A stretch of 10,448 nucleotides of DNA, taken from the NCBI GenBank assembly GCA_001513395.1, contig LFTP01000223.1:1-10448 (forward strand). The letters run 5' to 3'. Below are positions 1-6,279 of the stretch, piece by piece (within the stretch, counting starts at the first letter, position 1; every line of letters starts with the position of its first letter). This DNA comes from Clostridia bacterium DTU080. Lineage in GTDB: Bacteria; Bacillota; Limnochordia; DTU080. Both the position numbers and the translations under genes were made by a program. Below the pieces are notes generated by a model. It was given only the letters and a program-made list of their open reading frames with translations, made no database searches and was not told where the DNA came from.

Positions 1-3
1 GCA

Positions 4-1077
4 TTAGCTCTGTAGCTTCTCTATAATAGCGTCCGCCATCTCTTGCGTACCGACGGCAGTAGGATCATCGCGGTCTTCTTTCAAGTCATAGGTGACGAAC
101 CGACCTTCGGACAAAACGGCCTTCACCGCCGATTCCAGGCTCCGTGCGGCATCCTTTTCGCCCAGGTAATCAAGCATCATCATGCCTGAGAGTATTAACG
201 CACACGGATTGACCTTGTTGAGACCCTTGTATTTGGGCGCCGATCCGTGAGTTGGCTCAAAAACCGCTACTCCGTCACCGATATTGGCTCCCGGAGCCAT
301 GCCTAAGCCGCCAACAAGTCCCGCACACAGATCTGACACAATGTCGCCGTAGAGATTGGGCATGACCAGTACATCGTAGATTTCAGGCCGCTGTACTAGT
401 CGCATACACAGAGCGTCTATAAGGCACTCATCGTATTCGATCCGTCCCTCGTATTCCTTGGCCACTTCTCGAGCAGCTTCATAGAACAAGCCGTCCGTGA
501 GCTTCATGATGTTAGCTTTTGCCACGGCCGTTACCCGTTTTCTGTCGTGAGCCAGGGCGTATTCAAAGGCATATTTCACGATGCGCCTCGAGGCTTCTGC
601 GGAGGTGGGCTTCACTGAAATAGCCGAATCGGGATGGATCTTTCCTGGGGCCCAACTCCGTATGGTTTCAGCTTCAACGCTGCCGCGGGCAAACTCTACG
701 CCAGCGTATAGATCCTCAGTATTCTCACGAACCACGACTATGTCCACATCGTTGTAGCGAGAACGTACCCCCGGGTAATATGTACAGGGACGAACGCACG
801 CGTACAAACCGAGTTCGTGTCGCAAAGCCACATTGACGCTCCGAAAACCGGTGCCGATAGGGGTTGTAATCGGCCCTTTAAGAGCGACTTTGTTGCGTCG
901 AATGGACTCCAGCACTTCGGAAGGTAACGGAGTGCCGGTTTTCTCAGCGACTTCAGCTCCCGCATGTTGGATTTCCCACTCGAACTGGACTCCTGTAGCT
1001 TCCAACACGCGCCGGGCAGCTTCTGTCAACTCCGGGCCGACACCGTCACCGGGAATCAAAGTTACCTTATGTACCAC
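4..1077 (-). CDS. Isocitrate/isopropylmalate-family dehydrogenase, probably isocitrate dehydrogenase
   Basis: This is a beta-decarboxylating dehydrogenase of about 357 residues, complete at both ends. It probably oxidises isocitrate to 2-oxoglutarate in the cytosol. Visible motifs include the N-terminal IPGDGVGPE, the substrate loop SVNVALR (residues 80-86) and RENTEDLY (118-125). The catalytic lysine lies in VAKANIMK (about 187), and the family signature begins NLYGDIVSD (241 onward). The SVN-ALR loop fits isocitrate dehydrogenase better than isopropylmalate dehydrogenase. In the cofactor loop HGSAPKYKG, Lys-Tyr occupies positions that are Lys-Tyr in several NADP enzymes and Asp-Ile in classic NAD enzymes, so the cofactor is uncertain. 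An in-frame ATG at 1107 overlaps the sufU stop by 4 bases but has no ribosome site. I prefer the GTG at 1077, which has GGAGGG six bases upstream and gives the usual family N-terminus (VHKVTLIPGDG). It is the last visible gene of the suf operon. Confidence 0.88.
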   Translation of the reverse strand: MVHKVTLIPGDGVGPELTEAARRVLEATGVQFEWEIQHAGAEVAEKTGTPLPSEVLESIRRNKVALKGPITTPIGTGFRSVNVALRHELGLYACVRPCTYYPGVRSRYNDVDIVVVRENTEDLYAGVEFARGSVEAETIRSWAPGKIHPDSAISVKPTSAEASRRIVKYAFEYALAHDRKRVTAVAKANIMKLTDGLFYEAAREVAKEYEGRIEYDECLIDALCMRLVQRPEIYDVLVMPNLYGDIVSDLCAGLVGGLGMAPGANIGDGVAVFEPTHGSAPKYKGLNKVNPCALILSGMMMLDYLGEKDAARSLESAVKAVLSEGRFVTYDLKEDRDDPTAVGTQEMADAIIEKLQS

Positions 1078-1083
1078 AGTCTT

Positions 1084-1089
1084 CCCTCC
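1084..1089 (-). promoter_or_regulatory. Ribosome binding site that sets the dehydrogenase start
   Basis: GGAGGG on the minus strand lies six bases before a GTG at 1077-1075. The site falls inside the longer reading frame that opens at 1107, which argues that the longer frame is not the true start. The strong site would also allow independent translation initiation within the operon transcript. Confidence 0.6.
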
Positions 1090-1103
1090 GCTTGCTGTCA
1101 CGG

Positions 1104-1538
1104 TCATTCAGGGGTCTGATCGGGTGCTATGACTTGTCGCAGGGCTTCCCAAGGTAATACGGCGCATTTGACCCGTACGGGAAACTTGGTCACGCCCGAG
1201 AGCGCCAGCAGATCGCCCAGCGATTCATCGTCTTCGACGGGTTCGCCGCGCATCATTCCCCTAAAATCACTCATGATACTCACAGCCTCGTCGAGTGACT
1301 TGCCTTTAATGGCCTCTGTCATGAGCGAGGCTGAAGCCTGACTGATGGAGCAACCGCGTCCAAGAAACGTAACATCCTCAATACGATCGTCGGCGATACG
1401 TGCGTAGAGGGTGATCTCATCACCGCACAGGGGATTGGTGAGTGTTAACGAGACAGTGGCATCGTCCAACTCCCTGAAGTTCCGCGGCGAGCGATAGTGC
1501 TCCATGATCACTTCTCGGTAGAGATCATCCAATGCCAT
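1104..1538 (-). CDS. sufU: SufU, zinc-dependent sulfur-transfer partner of SufS
   Basis: SufU accepts persulfide sulfur from the cysteine desulfurase SufS and passes it to the SufBCD scaffold. It belongs to the IscU-like fold family. With the ATG at 1538 the protein has 144 residues, normal for SufU. The expected ligands are present: Cys38 and Asp40 (NPLCGDE), Cys63 (GRGCSIS) and Cys125 (VRVKCAVLPW). The roughly 20-residue insertion between the second and third cysteines (RGMMRGEP...) separates SufU from IscU. A TTG six bases further upstream is in frame. However, AAGGAG lies ten bases before the ATG and only four before the TTG, so ATG is preferred. The gene start overlaps the 3' end of sufS by 14 bases, and its stop overlaps the longer possible start of the dehydrogenase. 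Translation is therefore probably coupled. Confidence 0.95.
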   Translation of the reverse strand: MALDDLYREVIMEHYRSPRNFRELDDATVSLTLTNPLCGDEITLYARIADDRIEDVTFLGRGCSISQASASLMTEAIKGKSLDEAVSIMSDFRGMMRGEPVEDDESLGDLLALSGVTKFPVRVKCAVLPWEALRQVIAPDQTPE

Positions 1539-2748
1539 GGCCAAAAAACTCCTTCGTTTTTTCCAGAGCGTGGGCTAGTGCATCTATTTCCGCTTCCGTA
1601 GTGTATAAGTAGAAGCTTGCTCTTACTGTCGCCGGAACATCGAGCCACCTCATCAGAGGTTGACAGCAGTGATGTCCGGCTCGTACGGCTATGCCCTCCT
1701 GGTCAAGTACCGTGGCCACGTCATGCGGATGAATATCTCCAAGGTTGAACGTGACCAATCCTCCTCTGGGGTGTTCCGGACCATAGATGGTCACGCCGGG
1801 GATTCTTTTCAAAAGGCGCACGGCGTATCTTGTTATCTGTTGTTCATGGGCATGTATGGAATCCATTCCCAGCTCCGTCAGGTAGTCAATGGCCGCCGCG
1901 AGTCCTACGGCACCGACTACATTGGGAGTACCCGCCTCAAAGCGCCAAGGCAGCTCTTTCCAGTCTGCTGTCTCCAGGCTCACCGTGGATATCATCTCAC
2001 CGCCGAACATCAACGGCTCCATTTCCTCGAGAGCATCCGCTTTGCCATAGAGAACGCCGATACCCATGGGACCACACATCTTGTGTCCCGAAAAAGCCAA
2101 GAAATCGCAGTCCAAAGCTTTGACGTCCACCGGCATATGTGGAACGCTCTGTGCGCCGTCTACGAACACTCGGGCTCCCACTTGGCGCGCCGCTGAGATT
2201 ATCTCTTGTATGGGGTTGATCACTCCGAGAACGTTTGAAACATGAGTTACGGCGATAAGACGAGTCTTTTTCGTTATGAGCCGGGGCAGCTCTTGGAGGT
2301 CTATTGTTCCGTCGCTGCGCAGCGGCATAAACATCAGTTTCGCCCCTCTGCGACGGGCCAACTGTTGCCAGGGTATCAGATTGCTGTGATGCTCCATGGG
2401 CGTCAGCAAGAGCTCGTCACCCGGATGGATGTTCATGCCCCATGACCAAGCCACAAGGTTGATGGCTTCGGTAGTGTTTCTTACAAAGATAACTTGTTGC
2501 GGGGCGGGAGCCCCGATAAAACGAGCGACCTTAGCCCGGGCTCCTTCATAGTGTGCCGTAGCCCTTTCGCCAAGTGTGTGAATGGCCCTGTGTACGTTTG
2601 AGTTGTCATTCCGGGCGTACTCCTCGATAGCTTTGATAACGCTTAAGGGCATTTGAGAAGTGGCTGCGCTGTCGAGATAGATCAGCGATTTGCCGTGTAT
2701 GCGTTGGTGCAATATGGGAAAATCCTTGCGTATCAAAGACACGTTCAT
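1525..2748 (-). CDS. sufS: SufS, cysteine desulfurase (group II)
   Basis: SufS is a PLP enzyme that removes sulfur from L-cysteine, giving alanine and an enzyme-bound persulfide for Fe-S cluster assembly. It has 407 residues, typical of the family. The PLP lysine is Lys223 in SGHKMCGP. The PLP-stacking region is MEHHSN (118-123), and the aspartate is in FVDGAQS (about 197). The catalytic cysteine is Cys361 in RAGHHCCQPLM, with the short active-site loop that marks the SufS type rather than the IscS/NifS type. The residue after the catalytic cysteine is a second cysteine where most SufS proteins have alanine. The ATG start overlaps the sufD stop by four bases (ATGA), with AGGAAG eight bases upstream. 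The next gene, sufU, encodes its sulfur acceptor. Confidence 0.96.
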   Translation of the reverse strand: MNVSLIRKDFPILHQRIHGKSLIYLDSAATSQMPLSVIKAIEEYARNDNSNVHRAIHTLGERATAHYEGARAKVARFIGAPAPQQVIFVRNTTEAINLVAWSWGMNIHPGDELLLTPMEHHSNLIPWQQLARRRGAKLMFMPLRSDGTIDLQELPRLITKKTRLIAVTHVSNVLGVINPIQEIISAARQVGARVFVDGAQSVPHMPVDVKALDCDFLAFSGHKMCGPMGIGVLYGKADALEEMEPLMFGGEMISTVSLETADWKELPWRFEAGTPNVVGAVGLAAAIDYLTELGMDSIHAHEQQITRYAVRLLKRIPGVTIYGPEHPRGGLVTFNLGDIHPHDVATVLDQEGIAVRAGHHCCQPLMRWLDVPATVRASFYLYTTEAEIDALAHALEKTKEFFGHGIG

Positions 2749-3878
2749 ATGGCAATCTTCCTGTCGATAAGCTCCATGAGCCTCGTCTGCTCATCCTGAA
2801 TCGGCACACGCTGGACAATAGGTGCCAAAAACCCGTGGATGATCATTCTCGTTGCGATCTGTTCAGGCAGCCCGCGGCTCATGAGGTAGAATAGCTGATC
2901 CTGATCGATTTGACCGACAGTGCTAGCGTGCCCGGCTTGGACTTCGTCCACCCCGATTAAAAGCTCCGGCGTTGTATCGACACGGGCGTTTTTGGACAGC
3001 AACAGCGTGTTCTGTTGCTGAAACGCTGAAGCATGACGCGCCGAAGAACCGATTGTTGCTCTGCCTACATAGACGGTTCGTGCATCTCGGTCCAGTACGC
3101 CTCTGGTCAGGATGTCGCTGGCGGTATGCTCACCTTCGTGTAGCATATCTACGGCGAGATTGTAGCGCTGTCTGTCAGAACCAAGAAAAAGCGCCAAGCA
3201 ACTGGACTGGCTCCCTGCTCCTTGCAGATGAGAAAGGGTCTTTTCGTTGCTGACGCGTGCACCAAAGGTTCCCAGAAGCCAGTCTACGCTTGCATCGCGA
3301 TGAAGCAATGCTCGCCTGACATTGTAGTGACATGTATCAATACCTAGATCCTGCCAGGTGCTATACTCGACGTACGCACCTTCCTGGGCTATGACCTCCA
3401 CCACATCGACAACCAGCGTTGTATCTGGAGACTCATCCGTCTGTAGCAATCTTAGACGAGCCCCGGTATCGGCGATGACCATCGTATGGTGAAAGGATCC
3501 TTCATCTGAGTCATCGCGGGTACGATCAACGGTCAAGACTACGTCCGCCTCCGTATGTGGGGGTACATAAACAAGACATCCTGAGTTCATGTTCACATAG
3601 TGCAAGGCGACCAATCTATCGGTCGCGGGTTTGACTACGGAACCCAGGAACCTTTTGACCAACTCACTATCGTTGGCGGAGGACGAAAACAAGTCTTGAC
3701 AAATGACACCCGAAGCCAGCGATTGTGAGCGCGTCTCACACGCAAGCTTGGGCGTGGGGTCGACTAGCTGTACGCGAGGCCAGACGGACGTATCGTACCA
3801 GTCAGGGTCCGGGAGAGCCTGGAACGCTTTGAGGGCCTCAGCGCGCAGCTCCGTCAGCCGTTCATGGTTGGCTCTCAA
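2745..3878 (-). CDS. sufD: SufD-like subunit of the Fe-S cluster assembly scaffold
   Basis: This is a SufB/SufD-family protein of 377 residues. That is the size of SufD, and shorter than SufB, which is usually about 465. The N-terminal helical part is followed by the repetitive beta-helix core, including NSGCLVYVPPHTEADVVL (about 98-115). The C-terminal motif DEVQAGHASTVGQIDQDQLFYLMSRGL (311-337) contains the conserved SufD histidine, His317. The SufB active-site cysteine, two residues before that histidine, is alanine here (Ala315). The protein is thus a SufD-type partner and not an obvious SufB substitute. Translation starts at a TTG whose TGA overlap with sufC (TTGA) suggests coupling, and GGAGGGG lies eight bases upstream. 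In the known complex SufD binds SufB and SufC. Confidence 0.92.
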   Translation of the reverse strand: MRANHERLTELRAEALKAFQALPDPDWYDTSVWPRVQLVDPTPKLACETRSQSLASGVICQDLFSSSANDSELVKRFLGSVVKPATDRLVALHYVNMNSGCLVYVPPHTEADVVLTVDRTRDDSDEGSFHHTMVIADTGARLRLLQTDESPDTTLVVDVVEVIAQEGAYVEYSTWQDLGIDTCHYNVRRALLHRDASVDWLLGTFGARVSNEKTLSHLQGAGSQSSCLALFLGSDRQRYNLAVDMLHEGEHTASDILTRGVLDRDARTVYVGRATIGSSARHASAFQQQNTLLLSKNARVDTTPELLIGVDEVQAGHASTVGQIDQDQLFYLMSRGLPEQIATRMIIHGFLAPIVQRVPIQDEQTRLMELIDRKIAI

Positions 3879-4630
3879 TTTGCGATCCCCTCCCGGATCC
3901 AGTCATATCCCCTTTCTTCGAGTTCATCGGCCAGTTCGGGGCCGCCAGAGCGGACGATTCTCCCGTCCATGAGAACGTGTACAAAATCAGGTTTCAGGTA
4001 CTCAAGAATGCGCTGGTAGTGCGTAATGACGATAATGCCCAGTTGTGGATTGAGCAGTTGATTCACACCGTTGGCCACTATTCTCAAGGCATCGATGTCC
4101 AAACCTGAGTCTGTCTCATCGAGAACCGCGATCTTCGGTTCAAGCATCGCCATCTGGAGTATCTCGTTGCGTTTTTTCTCGCCGCCGGAAAAACCCTCGT
4201 TGAGGTAGCGGTTGGCAAAGGCGGCATCCATCTCCAGCGCGGCCATCTTGTCTCGTAGCTTTCGAGTGAACTGCATCACGGACAGTTCTTGTTCCGAACT
4301 GCGGTGAGCATTGCACGCTGCACGTAAAAAGCTGGCTACGCTGACTCCGGGTACTTCTTGGGGATACTGAAAGGCCAAAAAAAGACCCGCTTTAGAGCGT
4401 TCATCAGGGGTTAGGCTCAATATATCTTGTCCGTTGAGGACAACTGATCCGTCCGTGACTTCGTATCTTGGATGGCCCATCAGAGTAAAGGCCAGAGTGC
4501 TTTTTCCTGAGCCGTTCGGCCCCATGATAGCGTGAACTTCGCCGCCGCGCACACGCAGGGAGAGGCCTTTGAGAATAGGTGTTTGCTCGACACTTACATG
4601 CAGATTGGATATTTCCAAATGCGTTCTCAC
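3875..4630 (-). CDS. sufC: SufC, ABC-type ATPase of the Suf scaffold
   Basis: SufC is the cytosolic ATPase that drives conformational change in the SufBCD complex. It has 251 residues, as usual. Walker A is GPNGSGKST (37-45) and the Q-loop is FQYPQEVPG (87-95). The signature FSGGEKKRNEI (147-157) is the SufC form with EKKRNE. Walker B is AVLDETDSGLD (168-178) and the H-loop is ITHYQ (His204). There is no transmembrane domain. The start is a GTG at 4630 with GAGG eight bases before it, and no better ATG is in frame. It is the first gene after the TATAAT promoter at 4687-4716, with a leader of about 50 bases. An 18-base micro-ORF (MRRHL, 4644-4627) ends on the sufC start codon, but its own ribosome site is weak. 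Confidence 0.96.
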   Translation of the reverse strand: MRTHLEISNLHVSVEQTPILKGLSLRVRGGEVHAIMGPNGSGKSTLAFTLMGHPRYEVTDGSVVLNGQDILSLTPDERSKAGLFLAFQYPQEVPGVSVASFLRAACNAHRSSEQELSVMQFTRKLRDKMAALEMDAAFANRYLNEGFSGGEKKRNEILQMAMLEPKIAVLDETDSGLDIDALRIVANGVNQLLNPQLGIIVITHYQRILEYLKPDFVHVLMDGRIVRSGGPELADELEERGYDWIREGIAN

Positions 4631-4686
4631 AGATGCCGCCTCATTTCTTGCTCTCGACAGCCCATTCTAGGCCGGAAGTTGTTTGC

Positions 4687-4716
4687 ATTATAGCAGAAGC
4701 GCTGGCGATGTAACAA
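4687..4716 (-). promoter_or_regulatory. Housekeeping (sigma-A type) promoter of the suf operon
   Basis: Minus-strand TTGTTA (4716-4711, four of six matches to TTGACA) is followed by an 18-base spacer and a perfect TATAAT (4692-4687). A TG one base before the TATAAT makes it an extended -10 element. Transcription would start near 4680, about 50 bases before sufC. I see no clear operator for a known Fe-S regulator around it. Confidence 0.78.
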
Positions 4717-4755
4717 GCATTGTCCTGCTAACCCAGCGATGAATTACAAAGAGAT

Positions 4756-4775
4756 GCGGCATGTTGATCTGCCGT
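4756..4775 (-). terminator. Weak hairpin downstream of the P-II-like gene, possible terminator
   Basis: On the minus strand ACGGCA and TGCCGC form a six-pair stem (one G-T pair) around an eight-base loop, followed by ATCTCTTTG. The uridine tract is poor, so it may not be a true terminator. It lies about 90 bases after the P-II-like gene and before the suf promoter, where one would be expected. Confidence 0.2.
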
Positions 4776-4861
4776 ATCCGGACCAACTGCGTGGCCTTCC
4801 GGCAAGCGGTGACACAAGGATCGGAAGCCACCGCCGATTGATGGCAGATGACTGCGGTTTG

Positions 4862-5200
4862 TTAGCTATCGCTATTCGCCTTTTCGATTCCTTGTCTGTG
4901 CTGTAGGCCGACTACCCTGTTCACCTCAACAACGAAGGCAATACCGGCAGCCGGTTCTTTCAATCTGCCGGCCTCCACTATGGCTTCCAGAATAGCTTCC
5001 GTTTCGCTTTCTTCGCACAGGATCATCAGGATCTCTCGACCGGTTTCGACGGTAATACCGAAAAACGTCTTGGCTTCATGGCTGCCTGTGCCACGGGCAA
5101 AAAAGATGGTGCCACCCTTTGCGCCGGCTTTTTTTGCTGCGTTCATTACTCTGTCGGCTTCGCCCCTCGCCAAAATGGCGAATATGCATTCATATCTCAC
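4862..5200 (-). CDS. P-II-like signalling protein paired with a DUF1538 membrane protein
   Basis: This is a protein of 112 residues with the compact alpha/beta fold pattern of the P-II (GlnB-like) superfamily. The N-terminus is MRYECIFAILARGEADRVMNAA, followed by GAKGGTIFFARGTGSHEAKTFFGI, which corresponds to the strand and T-loop (about 28-50). The C-terminal strand is GIAFVVEVNRVVGL (86-99). The usual B-loop for ATP (TGxxGDGKIF) is absent and is replaced by GRLKEPAAGIAF (78-89). The T-loop has no tyrosine at a modification position. It is probably a trimeric sensor with a different ligand from GlnB. The start is GTG, and the upstream GGGGTG overlaps the DUF1538 stop codon 13 bases before, so translation is probably coupled. 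The partner is most likely the membrane protein encoded just upstream. The ligand is unknown. Confidence 0.85.
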   Translation of the reverse strand: MRYECIFAILARGEADRVMNAAKKAGAKGGTIFFARGTGSHEAKTFFGITVETGREILMILCEESETEAILEAIVEAGRLKEPAAGIAFVVEVNRVVGLQHRQGIEKANSDS

Positions 5201-5213
5201 TTAGCTCACACCC

Positions 5214-6065
5214 CTACATCTTGAAGATTATGCCCAGACATAGCATGGAAATAACCGGACCAACTGCTGTCAACGTCACGAGGCCGAAGCCGTCGATTAA
5301 CGGGTCTCTGCCACCCAGTGCCGAAGCAACGCCGACACCCAAGGCCATGATGATGGGCACAGTGACGGGCCCTGTGGTTACCGCACCGGCGTCAAAGGCC
5401 GCTCCGACGATCGTCTTCGGCGCGAAAAAGGACAAGGTGATGGCTACGGCATAGGCTACGGCCAATACCAGTCCCGTAGAGGCTTGATATATGATTTTGA
5501 GCATACCCGCCACACCACCCATGCCCACTCCAAGAGCCACCGCATGGACCACGAGGTTTTTCTTGATCACGCCTGCGCTAAGCTCCTCCACTTGAATGCC
5601 CAACGCTTGTAGGGAAGGTTCGGCCAATGTGACTCCATAACCCAGTACAAAGACAAACAGCAACACAAGCCAAGCACTGGAAGCGACACTCTGTGTAAGG
5701 TTCTGGCCTACGTTTTCCCCTAAGGGCAAAAAGCCCATCTTCAGACCTTGCGTAAAGACTATAAGCCCGACTATAGCCAAAAGAAGGCCTATATAGGTCT
5801 GGGCAGGATTAGTCAAGCGCTGCTTAAGCACGAATGAGTTGAAGAAGAGCAAGAAAAGAACTACAGGCAATACACTGATCAAGACTTCGACAATCGTGCT
5901 CCACAGATCACCCATTACGTGACTCTCCTCCAACCGGGATCTCAGCTGATCCATCACCGACTTCTTCTCCGTCGGCTGCGCAAGAAATACTTCTGTTTTT
6001 TGCTGAGTCTCATCTGTGGTGTTGCGACCCGTGCTGTCATGGGTCATCGTATCTTCAGACGGCAT
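5214..6065 (-). CDS. DUF1538-family integral membrane protein
   Basis: This is a polytopic membrane protein of 283 residues. I recognise the DUF1538 pattern from GENVGQNL (116-123), AEPSLQALGIQVEEL (148-162), the core FDAGAVTTGPVTVPIIMALGVGV (224-246) and DGFGLVTLTAVGP (258-270). About seven hydrophobic segments are visible, near 56-76, 90-106, 131-148, 170-188, 198-214, 232-250 and 262-281. The first 50 residues are hydrophilic and charged with no signal peptide, an extension beyond the usual start of the family. AAGGAG lies upstream of the ATG at 6065 at workable spacing; internal methionines at 7, 38 and 51 are alternatives. The family often occurs as two adjacent copies next to a P-II-like gene, whereas here there is one copy. 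It may be a transporter or channel gated by the P-II-like protein. The substrate is unknown. Confidence 0.85.
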   Translation of the reverse strand: MPSEDTMTHDSTGRNTTDETQQKTEVFLAQPTEKKSVMDQLRSRLEESHVMGDLWSTIVEVLISVLPVVLFLLFFNSFVLKQRLTNPAQTYIGLLLAIVGLIVFTQGLKMGFLPLGENVGQNLTQSVASSAWLVLLFVFVLGYGVTLAEPSLQALGIQVEELSAGVIKKNLVVHAVALGVGMGGVAGMLKIIYQASTGLVLAVAYAVAITLSFFAPKTIVGAAFDAGAVTTGPVTVPIIMALGVGVASALGGRDPLIDGFGLVTLTAVGPVISMLCLGIIFKM

Positions 6066-6128
6066 GCAATGCTACTCTCCTTCTTTCACGGTGGTTGAAA
6101 TGCGCAGTCAACAGCTTCATGGTAACAT
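6055..6128 (-). other. Possible leader micro-ORFs before the DUF1538 gene
   Basis: A strong ribosome site AAGGAGG (6141-6135) sits six bases before an ATG that opens only a three-codon frame, MLP-stop (6128-6117). Its TGA overlaps a second ATG (6120), which opens a 21-codon frame (MKLLTAHFNHRERRRVALHAV) ending at 6055, ten bases inside the DUF1538 gene. The chain of overlaps could couple translation from leader to gene. It could also be chance, and no peptide function is recognised. Confidence 0.25.
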
Positions 6129-6186
6129 ATCTTCCCTCCTTCTGCACGCCGTCGGTGCCCTTTTGCACTGCCAGGGGTATTTCGCA

Positions 6187-6205
6187 TGTCAACAGCATTT
6201 TGACA
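6187..6205. promoter_or_regulatory. Perfect inverted repeat TGTCAA-N7-TTGACA between divergent genes
   Basis: TGTCAA (6187-6192), seven bases, then TTGACA (6200-6205) form a perfect dyad between the minus-strand DUF1538 gene and the plus-strand spore protein gene. Each arm is a consensus -35 hexamer read outward. I find no good -10 at 16-18 bases on either side, so an operator is at least as likely as a promoter pair. On the minus strand the right arm reads TGTCAAA, which also fits the core of a Spo0A box (TGTCRAA). Confidence 0.4.
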
Positions 6206-6226
6206 CAGCCTCACCAACTCCTGTCT

Positions 6227-6256
6227 GTATTTGACGGCGAGGCTCTGGCCATTCTA
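6227..6256 (+). promoter_or_regulatory. Candidate forespore sigma-G promoter of the spore protein gene
   Basis: GTATT (6227-6231) and CATTCTA (6250-6256) are separated by 18 bases. The -10 fits the known sigma-G pattern CATNNTA fully. The -35 fits GHATR except for its last base. Transcription would start near 6263, just before the ribosome site AGGAGG (6264-6269). Forespore expression is what is expected for an alpha/beta-type spore protein. Confidence 0.6.
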
Positions 6257-6279
6257 AGCGTGCAGGAGGTGAAAACAGA

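Noticed and set aside
1660..2196. Long plus-strand frame of 178 codons opposite sufS
   Set aside because: It is antisense to a fully conserved gene, has no ribosome site and shows no family resemblance.
4627..4644. Five-codon micro-ORF (MRRHL) whose TGA overlaps the sufC GTG
   Set aside because: Its own ribosome site is weak and it is very short. The overlap is most likely incidental.
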